Assembly: GCA_019055375.1 (NCBI GenBank)
Contig: JAHQIW010007023.1
Coordinates: forward strand, 1-64,000
Direction: 5' to 3'
DNA from: Parelaphostrongylus tenuis
Lineage: Eukaryota > Nematoda > Chromadorea > Rhabditida > Metastrongylidae
Length of the DNA: 64,000 nucleotides
In this document: piece by piece, positions 33,483 through 45,449 of the stretch
Numbering within the stretch: position 1 is the stretch's first letter
How the letters are laid out: every line of letters begins with the position of its first letter
Made by a program: the position numbers and the translations under genes
Notes under the pieces: model-generated
What the model saw: only the letters and a program-made list of their open reading frames with translations
Databases searched by the model: none
What the model was told of the DNA's origin: nothing

Positions 33483-34056
33483 TAGGTTTGCTCATAATTT
33501 CTGGCACTGAAGCAATGAATACCAAAGTTATTAACCAGAAGTAATCAAAATTGCTTAACAACGCTATTCAAACTATGCGCCATCGGCCTGAGCACATTTC
33601 TGCAATTTCTCAGGCAACAAACCAATGCCGCGCTCACAGAACTTGTGGTCTTCGGATTCAAAGAAAGTTATCAATTCTCGACGCAAATGTCTGATGTCTC
33701 GGAGCTTCATCTTGCTCAGATAGAGTGCTCTAGCGACCGGAAGAGGATGATAGTCAGCTGACGACAAGTCAGCAATGTGCGGCGGATGATCCAGCAACTC
33801 TCAGCCCAGTTCGTTCAACTTCCTCCTTATCAATTTGGCAACATTCAGCCCATGAAGTAGGATGACACTGCGTTGAGGTCGGTCGACGTGACAGGGACTA
33901 ATTACAGCGGTCCAGGCGCTCACGTAACCACTTAGCGTTTCTCGTCTCTCCGGCTAACACCAAGTCCCAGTGAATCAGCCCGTCAGGTCCCAAAAGATGA
34001 GCATAGCATAAATTTGGTATTTATTGCTTTAGTGCCAAAACGTATGAAAAGACCTA
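33483..34056 (-). mobile_element. Deleted mariner element
   Basis: Inverted ends are TAGGTTTGCTCATAATTTCTGGCACTGAAG at the left and, at the right, the complement of TTAGGTCTTTTCATACGTTTTGGCACTAAAG. The minus-strand translation gives mariner pieces: GPDGLIHWDLVLAGETRNAK, then a VILLHG...AKLIRRKLNELG segment with an in-frame stop, then HPPHIADLSSADYH (family HPPYSPDLAPSDYH) and a C-terminus like FFESEDHKFCERGIGLLPEK. The N-terminal half is gone. The flank is TA-rich, consistent with TA targeting. Confidence 0.82.
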
Positions 34057-34059
34057 ACA

Positions 34060-35755
34060 ATTTCTACTGATCAAATTCGAATCTAACAAAATGTACAGAT
34101 CTTTACGGACAAGTAACATTTTTTTCCTAATCTAGCAAGATTTGTTTTCACTGCAAAAGCCTACTACCTGAAAATTTCATAGATAGGAGCTGTCTGTACC
34201 GGAAAATAGTACTTTATAGTAATTCTAGTAATTTTTAGTAAATTCGTCTATTCAATGATTTTATTTAGTAATTTTCACTTATTCTCGTTCTTATTTCATC
34301 TTCTTCTTGTTTTTCGAATCTTAATGACTTTAATCCCATCTCTTCGCCACTATCCTGCATAATTTTGAAAATCTGTGTATTGTTGAAAATCTCGATTGAA
34401 AACGATTTTGCCTGAATGAATCTAAACGATAATGACAAGGTAGAAATTGAAAGTAGAAGTTAAGTTTTTGTTACTTTTGTTGTTGCTTCATGTTTAAAAA
34501 AAAACCCCGCGTTTGTACGTCGTTTTTTTTCCCGCCTAAAAATCAAACTGCTCTTATCTATGGAATATCACGGTACTCGGTAATTTTTCTTATATGGGAA
34601 AATTTTTACGAATGAAAAGAGATGAAATAAACAGGTTTTCGTCCAGTACGACAAAACAGAGACCACGTGCTTCGGTGTTTGCCACTGCCATACATCAGTC
34701 TATTTTTACACCGACACATCACTATAGGAACTTCAGGACTCATGCACTCGATTCATTTGCTCGTATTCATTCCGCTCATTCCACAATGGTCTTCAGACAT
34801 GTGATGTCGTACTGCTTCGGCTGCTATTTGAGGACTTCCTCTTTGTGAATATTGTGGACGGTCGAGACGACTCTCCTTGCAATCCTGGAGGTTGCCGAAG
34901 CAAGGCGTTCCTACGAGGCTCACTTGATCGAAGGCAAGAGAGTGTTAGGGGAGGGACTGAGCCGACACCTTCCTTACCACTTTGCTTCCCGATACGTTGC
35001 ATCACTAGCCACTCTCTACCTCTACCTTACCTCAGTTGACAGTATTAGAAATCCTAGCTCTACCTTACCTCAGTTGACAGTATTAGAAATCCTCTAAAAC
35101 AAGTTTGAGCCTGGTATAACCGTTACTTTGTTCCGGTGATCTGACTTTGCTTGTTGTTCCTGATCTCAGCCTTTCTTTCGTTTTAATCGTCGCCTTGCGT
35201 CCGTCATCTACAAAGCTCTTCTGCTTTGCGTGTTCGTTTAGGCTTAGGCTTGAGGAATACAGTATGCCATTTACTGGTCTCTATGGCGAATATTGGCCAT
35301 TCTCTGTGGATTTTGGAGACGTTTTCCAGACAGATCTGGTCCCAACTCACTTAGGCTGTTGAAGGATAGTGCTTAGTTGCCCAACGCCGGCGATGAATTA
35401 AGCACCACACATGTATTATTGCATAGTTCTAACTACTACTCTCTATTCACCCTCAGATAGTGTTTTACGAATGAAGAAATTGGCCCTGGTGGAGGTTTTG
35501 GTCCCGTCATTTTTGAAGTATCTTTTAAATTGGCTTCTTAAATAAGATATATTACGTGAGCACGCTTATGCTTAGGCTTACGTTCAAAAAATTAACGGCA
35601 CTCTACACTGGCGTCAAGAATGCATTGTTCGTACGAAAAAGACGTTCAATAAGCCTGTCAAGGTTGGGACTCACGAAGTGCTCTAGCTGTAGGAAATTCG
35701 ACCTTCATATTCGACTGTTTTTTCAGACTCGCTTGAACCGTATCACATTCTGACA
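34060..35755. other. Intergenic; short tandem duplication
   Basis: No gene recognised. A 38 bp unit with CTCTACCTTACCTCAGTTGA is directly duplicated at 35020-35095. ORFs of 70-85 residues overlap here without recognisable similarity. The stretch 35270-35360 reads like coding sequence in one frame (MPFTGLYGEYWPFSVDFGD) but I cannot assign it. Confidence 0.35.
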
Positions 35756-35759
35756 GCAT

Positions 35760-36200
35760 TTTTCAAGCTTTTCATGAGGTCTGTAATGGCACCTATAGTG
35801 CTAGAAGTACCTTTGACTTCTTCTGGCAAGCCTCATTAGTAGCACGTGCTTTTCGATCCAGTCAAATTTTTCAAGTTATCAGCCATAAGCAACAGACCAC
35901 TTACCACTGCAGTGTCAGGTGATCTTATCAACTGACATGCAGTGATTTGTTATAACTGCAGTGGTCGATAGTCTAATGTTATGGCTGATAGTTTGAAAAA
36001 TTTGACTAGGTTGATCTTTTCACTTTTACAGGCAGTGTAACTGATTCGTGTCCACTCTTTCACATCTAGGGGGTATATTTCCGTACACGTGATTGGCCGA
36101 ACCGAAGCAGCGTGCTATTATCGAGGCCAGAAGGTCGAAATGTACGTTCGGCACTACAGGTACGATAACAGACCGTAAGGAAGGCTTAAAATATGCTGTC
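35760..36200. repeat. Decayed hammerhead family D fold-back element
   Basis: It pairs around TATCAGCCATAAGC...TGTTATGGCTGATA and the mirrored CACTGCAGTGTCAGGTGAT/ACTGACATGCAGTGAT. Ribozyme remnants occur on the minus strand (about 35800-35845, CTAATGA) and plus strand (about 36106-36150, TTATCGA with GAAA kept). Neither core is intact. Confidence 0.65.
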
Positions 36201-36289
36201 AGGATGTAGGAAGGGTTGTAATTTGTTGTCGAAAAAGGGCATGGTCGTGAATGCGTTGTCTACTTACAGTTAGTTGTTTCTCTGTTTAC

Positions 36290-36600
36290 ATTGCTTGTTT
36301 ACTACACAATCGAAAAGTTTGACATAGTCTGTAAAGAGCCACTTCATCACTAGCCCACGCCCAGCCGAAACCCATCGAATGGAAAAATGGTGATAGCACA
36401 GAATCACGTGCTATCACTATAAGTAACGTCTACCCTTCCCTGCTATAAACAAATAGAGTTCAATGTGGGCCGTGGGCCACTAATGAAACGGGTGACATCG
36501 GTAAAACCTACCTATAGCTCCGACGTAAAGACCTCGTTAAGGCTTTATACGCTCTTACAGGCTATATTGAATTTTTATAGCGGGTTTGGAAACAGTTCAT
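36290..36600 (+). repeat. Decayed hammerhead family A element
   Basis: The order GATAGCACAGAATC, GGGCCGTGGGCCAC, CTAATGA, GTAAAAC, GACCTCGTTAAGGC follows family A. Core changes (CTAATGA, TAAAA) indicate an inactive ribozyme at about 36474-36525. Confidence 0.55.
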
Positions 36601-37023
36601 GAGACGAAAAGTTCTATTGCACAGCATTGCCCTATTGCAAGGTTGCTGAGTAGTATCCCTTTGGGGATTCATAAGGATCTTTTTGATGTCCTCCCCGCGA
36701 CGTCAAATTTCACCGCCTGCCGCGCAAGCGACGGCGCGACGTCGCATACCTATGAACGCTGGTCCCTAGAGGGATATGCAAAACTTCCGAGCCCATGAGC
36801 CCATGCGGGAATTGAGCACGTATTTCACACATACCGAGAGCGCGCGCTACTACTACACCAGTGAGGTCGCCGCTTTTCAATCACGCTTTCTCATTCTTCA
36901 AATGATATCGTTTTTTCAGTTCTTGTTGATCTCCTTTTCGAATCAAGTAACTAAGAAATGGTTTGGAATTACGCCTTTTACAGTTGACGCGAAGAGGAAT
37001 CGATCGTTCTGTCGATTCTATTC

Positions 37024-40000
37024 ATGATTCCTTGCAGATTTTCACAGCATACGGTAGGTCGATCGTTTGTCAACGCCCGAAGGCGCGGGATTCTTAAATG
37101 ACACAATTTTACAGTATCGACTAATTCTTCCCGTTTATCGACGACACCTTTCAACGTCGGCGATTCTCAATGTGAAAATCTATGCGACCGCGAAAGAAGC
37201 CGTCCAAGATATTCCTGACAATTCGAAACTCCTCGTTGGAGGTAGTCACGAATTGATTTCCATTCCAACTTTCTCTCAATTATTACTGCGAAATGACTTG
37301 ATGATATTTCAAAAACTAACTTTCCGCAAATTTTGGTAATGCCAGTCAACAACCAACAGAATTTTCCTCAATAATCTAGCTGATACTACGAGGATCGTGT
37401 GAAAACTGGTACTTTTCCGTTAGGTAGCAGAGGATGAAGAGACGATTCTTTTCGCTGGATAAGATTTTTCATAAGAGTGTTAGTAATCATTCGAAAGCTT
37501 AAATCTCTGGCTAGTGCGTTCCGTGGCCGTTTTCCGAAATAGTCTCTCTGTAATGCTCCAGCGAAAGGGAAACATTTGTGTTTCACACACGCAAATTTCT
37601 CGCAAGGCTAGCTCTTTCTCTAAACTATTAGAAATCATTCGATAGCGTAAGATTTAAGATGGCAACGTTGTAGTTATTTTCTAGAAAGACTGTTTTTTGT
37701 GCAGTATAGCAAGGAAAATAAGACTGATTCACATCAGCGGGCATTTGTTTTTTGGCCGATTTACGGGCTGGTGGTGGGGCAGGGGAATTGCTCGAGATTT
37801 CAACACGGCGATCGATCGATCGATGGGGCCTAGGCGATCTCATGTGCAGTGCGATTTTTGTTATTTGATTAGGAATTCCTTCTCCGCTTCGAAAGAAACT
37901 GTAGATTAAACGTTTGGTTATAACACTGTGAGATTTCCTCTACATGTTCATATGCTCTTCATGCTTCTAGCGAAGTAGTACAAAAATTGCGCGGCCGATG
38001 TAAAACATAATTTTATTCTGAATTTTACAGCGGTATAGAAAAAATATTTTCAAAAACTTTCACGTGCGGCATTAGCCAGATATTTCAGCTTTCGAATGAT
38101 TACCAACAATCTTATGAAACGTTCCTGCCCAGCGAAAGGTATCGTTTCTTCATCCCGTGCTACCTAACGGGAAGAACCGAATATTCCGTTCAACTGATGT
38201 TTGACGTCTTCGTCTTTCTCAGATCCGATGATTCGAGTCGAATCTTCATTGAAGAAGTCGAAGATGTCGGCACACTCGAGTAAAAATTTCATACCAGTAC
38301 AGTCGTATTGGCTCAATCGTGAAAAACCATGACTTTGTAGTACTTTACAGTACGTCTAGCACTTGAGGTACGAGATCTCTGAAAGGCTTAAGAACATTCT
38401 ACCACATTATAGTGAATTTTTAAGCGAGGTCTCAGAATAGCTGATTGAAAGTGATGTGATATACATACTGGCGTAATAGCCGTAAGCCAAGCAAACAACA
38501 ATCGACAATCAATCACTTTGAGAGAATGCCCTGTTGGCTGATCTTTTCATATGACGCAAAGTGTGACCTATGAGGCGTCGAATAATATAATAGCAGGAGA
38601 TGAGAAACCGAATGATATGTGCTACTGATGAGGCCTACGAGAAGGCCAAAACGTACGTCTAGCGCTCGAGATGCCGTGCCAGACCTCTGAAATGCTCAGG
38701 AAATTTCTATGAGACAATTTTACAGTTTTTCATTTGGTAAACTGAATTGGCCCTATTGAGTCAGCACCACTGTTTACCTCTCTCCTACTGGGTCGACTAC
38801 AATTTTTCCTTTAAAAACTGAGTTATTCGTGTAAATTATTGGTCCAGCTGTGGGCGTTTCTAGGTTTTGGATTATGCGGGATTCCGGAGAAGTTGATCGA
38901 TGCCTTAAGTCAGACGGGCCAAAAAGGACTCACATGTGTATCCAACAACGCCGGTACCGACGAGTGGGGGCTGGGTGTTTTACTAAAAACACGACAAGTG
39001 AGTTAGTCTAATTTTTTACGAATTATCTATTCAACCCTTGCGGGATCTTGGATTCACGGCCCCTGCGTCTCGAGCTCCCAGAGTGCTCTGCTTAGCAGTG
39101 GCGTCCAGTTCCCAGCGTGCCGTTGCTAGACGCAACACGTTGGAGGTTAGACGCCATTGTTAGACGTGGCACTCTGGGGTCAAAGACGCTGAGGCCGTGG
39201 GTCCACGGTACCGTAAGGGTTAGTGGATTAATTGAGGCGATCGGTAGTGATTTGATTCAATAGGAAAACAATTGTCACCTTCCTTTTTTCTAAACTTTCT
39301 ACTGACTTAGAGATCGAAAATTTTAGGCTTACAAGACTACTATGATGACTTTTTTCAGATCAAAAAGATGATTTCGTCTTATGTGGGTGAGAATGACGAG
39401 TTCGCACGTCAGTACTTATCGGGAGAACTTGAACTGGAATTCACTCCACAAGTAAGACCTTAAGGATTGTATTACTGCCAATAATCTATCACTGTCCTTT
39501 TTTTGAGCCATTAACACGATTCAAACATGTTTCTGGTGTGAGGCACGAGGCGCGTCTGGCGCAATGGTTAGAGGTGCCCTGAGGCGTACACATACTTAAT
39601 AGTGCGATTCCGTACGTATAGCACTGGGATCTCCATTCCTCCGGGATCCGCGAATTGGTAGCAGACTTGTCTGGGAGAACCGCAGCACTGATTTGGTACA
39701 TCAGTAGGCCACCGTGGGTCATCTGTTGAGGCCAGATATGTACCCAAATCATTTCAAACGGTTCTCGATAAGGTCGAATGTTTGGCGCATCCGTCAGAGA
39801 TTATTTAACGCCGAGAGCTCTATCCCTTTAGCTTGAGCCATTAGATTGCTTTGAATCGTTTTTATTCAGTTTGTTTTAGTTGTTGAACTCTCCTGCATCT
39901 ATTCCAATAGTCACACCTTTCAGGGTACATTGGCGGAACGAATTCGAGCCGGTGGTGCTGGGGTACCTGCTTTTTATACACCAACGGGATATGGTACGTT

Positions 40001-43000
40001 GATACAAGAAGGAGGAGCTCCAGTCAAGTACAGCAGAACAGAGAAAGGGAAAATTGAAATTGCCAGCAAACCTAAAGAGGTAAGTTGAAGTTGAGCTGTT
40101 TTCTTCAATTAGGTAGGAAATTGCACGTATTCCGAGATGTCTGATTGGAAGTTCTGACCTTTGGTTGGTGGTATAACCGGTTGTTTTTGATCTCTGGATT
40201 GTAATGTGGCTCAGAATCTTGAAGACCACACTTTGACCTTTTGTTTGATAATGAAACCAGTTGTTGTTCTCCCGTACGTCGTCCTTGTCAAGTTCTCTCT
40301 GTATCCATTAAAATGATTAATATTCCAAGGTAAAGAACAATCTATGAACTACATGCTTTTGTCTGTTCTAGGTTCGTGTGTTCGACGGAGTCAATTATGT
40401 CATGGAAGAAGCAATACGGGGCGATTTCGCCCTCATCAAGGCTTGGCGAGCTGACAAATTAGGAAATATTCAATTTAGGTTGGCCTACAGAATTTCGTGT
40501 TCCTTAATGGCGCACTGAGGACTTTCATTACGTCTTACCTTTACATTCAACTGCTTCTATAGACCTCGCTCAAACAATGTGTAAATGTGATAACATATCT
40601 TGAACCTATAATAAGGTCTGTTATGGTACTTGTAGAGTGCTAGACACGTGTTTCTGCATTACAACTCCGTTACAGCACGGGACTTATCTATTCAGCCGAT
40701 CCCTTGCAGGGGTATTTACCCACACATATAAAGGAATCGACGCCTAGTGGTTACCGCATGTCAGGTGATGGAATTCTCCGACATTACAGTGATTATCACC
40801 TGACATTCGGTGTGTTATCGGGCATCGATTCATTCATATGTAGGGGGTATTTCCCCTGTAACGGATTGGCTGAACTTAAGGGAATCGTGTTATCAATGAG
40901 GCTGTAAAGCCGAAACATGTGTCTGGCACTGTATAAGTGCCATAACAGACCATACCATAGGCTCTAGATATGTTATCAGATTATATATTGTTTTGGGAGA
41001 GGTCTATAAAAGCAGTAAAATGTTAAGGTATTACGCAATGAAAGTTCTCAGAAATGACATAGTGCCCTGCTCATTGAGTGTATGCTCAAAAACTTTTAAG
41101 CTTTTGAGACTCACTGCCGGAAACTTCAACAACGCTATGTGCAAGGCGAGTAAATGCACCATTGTCGAAGTTGAAGAAATCGTTGAACCGGGAGTCATTC
41201 CTCCAAACGATGTAAGTTTCCGATCACTGAATCTCCGATTAATTGAGTGCTATTCCACGTGACACTTATAGGTGCATATACCATCAATATACTGTGATCG
41301 CCTCGTTCTTTGCAAGGATTACAAGAAGCCGATAGAAAGGCTAATGTTTTCAATGGTGTGTGGGTCATCTCCAAGCTTTTAATCTAGTTCTTTTTGAGTA
41401 ATAAATTAATAATCAACCCCTTTGACTACGCCGTTGATTTCTCGCGCGGCGAGCGTTGTGCTTCAAATGATCACCTGCATCAACTGTCGTCTCGTTGATC
41501 GTCAAGTGACTCGAGCGGGTACCAGCAACTCTTTCATTTTTTCCTATCGCGTGCAAGAGTAGCCCAGTGGGTCCTCCTTGCCCTAGGGATTCGCTGAGCA
41601 TCATATCTTTCTTCTACAGCTTTCGTGAAGAAATCGGACCAACGGGTCGGTGGTCTTCCTGTAGAGCGCTTGATGTCCCGGGGAATCCTCGGACTTCAAG
41701 AGATATAGCTTGCTTATCGAAAAGTGAAGACCTTTACGAGACCTGAGAGTTCCTTCTTGCAAATACGTCCTTAACAATCTCTTCAGTAGTATTTCATGGT
41801 ATCACACTTTGCTTGGAGTTGAAGTTGAAGAACAACAAGAAAAACCACAGTGAAGCATCGTGGTAGGGAATCAAACCAGCAGCCTTCTTCCGATGGATAG
41901 GTGCCGAGTGGCAGAGGAATGAGACAGACAGCGATTTCGATGCTGGGGGTCAGGAAATGAAGAGGAGGTGGAGCAGACCGTACAGCGTTCCCACTCTAGG
42001 GGCTGGAGTTGTAGAGAAGGTGGAGTACACCGTCCAGCCTTGCCAATTAGACACGCAGAGGGTTGGCTCCGTGGTCAATAAAAAATGGTAGAACGCTATG
42101 AAGATCCTTCTCAGCAACCATATGCTAACATCAGTGATGATATGCCCCCTCAGAAACTCAAACTACCTAGTAAATTCCATAATTTCAATTGCGGTGCGCG
42201 CCAACAGGAACCGCTTGCCGCTTGAGCGGCTCTCGGCGCGACAAGCGTAGCTCGTTTTTGTGCCACGCTGTAGTCAAAGGGTTTATGAGAGATAGCGAAC
42301 ATTCCTCTGATACAATAATATTTAAGGAAGGTGAAGTCAAGCGAGAACAATCTGAAGCTGAAAAAGCGCGTAACATTATAGCTGCAAGGGCCGCATTGGA
42401 GTTTCGCGACGGAATGTATGGTTCGTTAGTATTTCACTGTGTTCTAAAAGATTTATGCAAAAAGAGATCCGATCCCAGTTTTCGGCGATCGTGAAAAAGT
42501 TGTTTCTCGGTGGGTTTCAAAGTTCCAGTAGTCAGTCGATAACTTGAATCTCAAAGAATCTGAAAATGTATTTTATCTTTGAAAAGACTCATTTCTTGTA
42601 TTGTATGAGGAAAAATAAAATTATGTTTCTCATTCAAACATCTCTCGATGTATGAAATCCAAAAAGGCCAAAGGAAAAGACTCCTTAATGAGCTGTAGTA
42701 GGCAAAAGAAGATTTGGCTTGCAGATTTAGATCATTTTCATCGACCACACCTTCTTTCGGTTCCTTGACAAGGTGCCTTCTGCTTTTTCCTAAACTTTCA
42801 GATGTAATCTGAGACGTATTCTCAGAGATTTCATTAGTGTATTTCGTTTTCAAAACGGTTTCGATAATGCACTGTAAGAGCAAAAATAAAACTACGTCTC
42901 TCATCCAAACATTTCTCGCTGAACAAAGCTTTGAACTCAGACTTTTAGTATCTATTCTACAGCTTAAATCTTGACGGTGTGCTGTGGCAGTCAAAAGAAA

Positions 43001-45018
43001 TTAGGTTTCGCGCAGCACAACACTGACATGAAACCACATTGCTTTGCCGGTATGTCGATTGGGATTTCGCAACGTAGCCTCTAAGGCACCACCCTTTCTC
43101 TGGTGCCAAATGTGCGAAACCCAGTCTTGTTTTGAGTGTCACAGCGCACTAAAAAGTCGTTTTTGAAAATTAAATGCTTCATGGGAATCGACAAGATTCA
43201 AGCTATCGACTGGTCACTAAGAGTCCAGAGGAAAAACTTTGATCAGCAAAATCTTTCATTGAGAAACATGATCTTATTTTTGCTTTTACAGCGCACCAGA
43301 TAGGCCATTTCGAAAATAAAGTACATTTTCGAATTTTGATTTAAGCCATCAAATGGCTATTAAAACTTCAAAAGCCACCAGAAAATACGTTTCCCGCGAG
43401 CTCTGTAAGTGGGAGCGGATAACGGAAAAGTAACCAAGAAACATACCATTGGTTGAGTGAAGTTGACAATTATTTGAGTGGATTGCGTCCACTCTACATG
43501 CCTCTGATTCATCAGGCGGATATAATATGTCTAGCAGTTATCTCACTTCTTTTTCCTACTTTCTAAATATCATGTGGTGGTCTATTTGTTCCGTATGTAC
43601 TTCCCTATCGATCGGACTTCCAAACAGATCTTACAAACAAGTAATAAAAATTCCAGTCAATCTCGGTATCGGTATTCCTACTCTCGCGCCCAATTATATT
43701 CCTGAAGGCGTAACAGTTCAATTACAAAGCGAGAACGGTGTGATTGGACTAGTGAGTTGTTCATATCTTTTTTTTTCTCTACATTTCATTAGAAAATCAT
43801 ATGTAGAATTATGAATGGCACTTCTTCAATTTCTTCCACATTATGAACTTTTGAAAACTTTGAGGGACCGTACCCCAAGCGTGGTTCCGAAGATGCAGAT
43901 CTGATAAATGCGGGAAAAGAATCAGTAACATTGCTTCCGGGAGCATCTATATTTGGAAGTGAGGAGTCATTTGCTATGATTCGCGGGTGAGTTGTGTTTT
44001 CAGTGATCTGTCGAGAAGCTTAGGAACAATGTAATTAGTCCTGTCCGACTCAGATCTCACATGGATATCACGTTCCTGGGCGCTCTCCAAGTGTCGCAGT
44101 ATGGAGATCTAGCAAATTGGATGATACCTGTATGTTCATTTGAAAGGGAAACGTCTATCCGCACTCGTCATAATTTTCGTTTTTTAGGGTAAATTGATTA
44201 AAGGTATGGGAGGTGCCATGGATTTGGTATCGGCTCCAGGAGCTCGCGTAATCGCCACAATGGAACACTGTTCGAAGAATGGAGAACCCAAGATTCTGAC
44301 AGAGTGTAATTTACCTCTGACTGGAAAGCGCTGTACCTCGCGTATCATCACGGAAAAAGTTCGTAGATTTACTGGCTATCGATTTTATTAATATACCTAA
44401 TAATGTGGAATGCTGTGCAAAAACATCTGTGTTAGCCGGGATTCGAACCCAGATCTCATTCTTTCCGGGAGCGTATGCAAACCGTTGTACCACCGACGCT
44501 TGTTTTGCACAGCACTCTTTTTACGCTACAACGCATTATCTGTCAGCAGCCAACCGTCGACTTCTTCTGGGTTCTCTGTCGTCTGGGTTCGAGTCCCGAC
44601 TGACGCAAATGTTTTTGCACAGCATTCCGCATTATTGGGTATATTACATGATCATACCCCCACAAGTGGCGGTCAGATAAAAAGAATTCTGATTTTATTA
44701 ATATTTGAATATTTTCGATCTGAAGTCTAGCGCACAATTGTAGGCCGTATTTGATGTCGATACGAAAACCGGCTTAACCCTAATAGAGGTTCGGGCTGAT
44801 TTAACAGTTGACGATATCAAGAAGATCACCGGCGCGCCGTTCAAGGTGATGTTTGTTGATGTCTCACTCTTTAGGTGGATCTCCTCTTTGACTCAACTGC
44901 AGGATGAATTGTCATTCTCCTGCGAGTCTCTTTTACTATCCCGTTCAACAACTGAGGACCTTTTTTTCAGATATCCGACAAGCTGAAGCCTATGGGACAA
45001 GCGAAACTAAATCAGTAG
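37024..45018 (+). CDS. OXCT1: Succinyl-CoA:3-ketoacid CoA-transferase (SCOT), mitochondrial
   Basis: SCOT transfers CoA from succinyl-CoA to acetoacetate, the committed step of ketone-body use in the mitochondrial matrix. Fifteen exons: 37024-37053, 37115-37241, 38864-38997, 39359-39451, 39924-40079, 40372-40478, 41109-41211, 41272-41355, 42327-42420, 43657-43751, 43865-43986, 44054-44129, 44188-44358, 44744-44845, 44971-45018. All phases agree and give 513 codons plus stop; human SCOT has 520. The start exon codes [10 protein letters not shown], and a basic, hydroxyl-rich presequence ending near RRHLSTSA follows. Subdomain A has [14 protein letters not shown] and [20 protein letters not shown]; subdomain B has [15 protein letters not shown] and the catalytic glutamate in QSENG (about residue 335). 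The C-terminus [10 protein letters not shown] matches the family end. The introns hold a fold-back, a decayed ribozyme repeat, a SINE-A, an RTE tail and tRNA-like repeats. No lesion seen. Confidence 0.97.
37417..38180. mobile_element. Fold-back element in SCOT intron 2
   Basis: The ends pair: TTCCGTTAGGTAGCAGAGGATGAAGAGACGATTC with the complement of AGGTATCGTTTCTTCATCCCGTGCTACCTAACGG. Inner blocks TAATCATTCGAAAGCTTAAATCTCTGGCTA and CAGATATTTCAGCTTTCGAATGATTA also pair. It is the same family as 15510-16440. No transposase. Confidence 0.7.
38300..38760. repeat. Hammerhead family D element in SCOT intron 2; core damaged
   Basis: The plus-strand copy at 38619-38665 has stem I GTGCTA/TAGCGC, CTGATGA, stem II GGCC/GGCC and a perfect loop-less stem III ACGTACGT with C as cleavage nucleotide, but the invariant G12 is A (AAAA for GAAA). 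A left remnant at about 38350-38400 (AGTACGTCTAGCACTTGAGG) repeats stem III and the 3' side of stem I. Confidence 0.7.
39031..39222. mobile_element. Fold-back MITE, AACCCTTGCGGGA ends, in SCOT intron 3
   Basis: CAACCCTTGCGGGATCTTGG at the left and TCCACGGTACCGTAAGGGTT at the right. Internal CAGCGTGCCGTTGCTAGACG and ACACGTTGGAGGTTAGACGCC are near-inverted copies. Relatives are listed at 17680-17880. Confidence 0.7.
39545..39830 (+). repeat. SINE-A copy in SCOT intron 4
   Basis: A tRNA-derived head (CTGGCGCAATGGTTAGAGGTGCCC) is followed by GGTAGCAGACTTGTCTGGGAG, GTAGGCCACCGTGGGTCAT, GAGGCCAGATATG and the tail TTTAACGCCGAGAGCTCTATCC. The best copies are at 53560-53850 and 61054-61345. Confidence 0.75.
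40600..41010. repeat. Decayed hammerhead family D fold-back element in SCOT intron 6
   Basis: Minus (about 40640-40680) and plus (about 40886-40930) remnants flank GGAATCGACGCCTAGTGG, CCGCATGTCAGGTGATGG and the mirrored CACCTGACATTCGG. The plus copy keeps GCC/GCC-like stem II, GAAA and a CATGTGTC stem III, but CTGATGA has become TCAATGA. Confidence 0.65.
41468..41705 (-). mobile_element. RTE-type LINE 3' fragment (SCOT intron 8)
   Basis: The minus-strand translation gives the end of an RTE reverse transcriptase ORF: a basic [15 protein letters not shown] segment, then [15 protein letters not shown], then a DDQRDD end. Only the last 75 or so residues are present, typical of 5' truncation. Confidence 0.8.
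42180..43440. repeat. Repeat-rich stretch of SCOT introns 8 and 9
   Basis: Apart from SCOT exon 9 (42327-42420) this stretch contains blocks related to the fold-back family at 15.5 and 37.4 kb, such as ATTTCTCGCTGAACAAAGCTTTGAA and ACAGCGCACTAAAAAGTCGTTTTTGA, partly repeated at 43290. The 147-residue minus-strand ORF has no recognisable similarity. Confidence 0.4.
44400..44645. repeat. tRNA-like inverted pair in SCOT intron 13
   Basis: A nearly full tRNA-like sequence on the minus strand (about 44427-44498, with B box GGTTCGAATCCC) faces a 3' half on the plus strand (about 44575-44640, CTGGGTTCGAGTCCCGACTGACGCA). Both are bounded by TTTTTGCACAGCA/TGCTGTGCAAAAA and AATGTGGAAT/ATTCCGCATT. The same design occurs at 51.1, 51.7, 59.3 and 63.8 kb. 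Confidence 0.7.
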
Positions 45019-45181
45019 CAATACTTATGGGTCGAACCTTAACTTTTTCAAAGATTTCTCTTGTGTTTCTCAATTTTACTCGCGTCAAAATTCGCATACT
45101 TGCTAAATGACTACATTCTCATTTGTCACGATGTCACTTGTCGTTCAAATGGTTTCTAATTCGTTCTTCTCATCGATTATG

Positions 45182-45384
45182 TAACCCGTTCGGGACCATG
45201 GACTCAATCCTCCGCGTCTCTCACCAACAGCGTGCTGCATCAAACAATGGCGTTTAACCTTCAACGTGTTACGTCTAATCCCCAGCGTGCCATTGTTAGA
45301 CACAACACGTTGAATGCTAGATGCAACACACCAGGGGGGAGAGACGCAGAGGGTTGGGTCCACGGTCCCGAAAGAATATGTACG

Positions 45385-45415
<31 letters not shown>

Positions 45416-45440
45416 GTATATATACACGTGTATATGTAGC
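45182..45440. repeat. Fold-back MITE followed by a TA microsatellite
   Basis: 45182-45376 has TAACCCGTTCGGGACCATGGA at the left and CACGGTCCCGAAAG at the right, with CAGCGTGCCATTGTTAGACAC and AACACGTTGAATGC inside. It is directly followed by a (TA)n tract to about 45436. Confidence 0.7.
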
Positions 45441-45449
45441 ATTTAAACT

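Noticed and set aside
37067..37339. SCOT start by simple extension of the open frame at 37067
   Set aside because: That frame opens with TTG. An ATG exon at 37024-37053 with a GT donor and the TTTTACAG acceptor at 37114 gives a better mitochondrial N-terminus in phase.
42551..42994. 147-residue minus ORF
   Set aside because: Lies in SCOT intron 9 over fold-back-like repeat blocks; no similarity recognised.
44846..44970. SCOT ending in the ORF read through from exon 14, or at the GTGGATCTCC segment near 44875
   Set aside because: A GT donor after GGCGCGCCGTTCAAG and the in-phase exon 44971-45018 give the family-typical C-terminus (KLKPMGQ).
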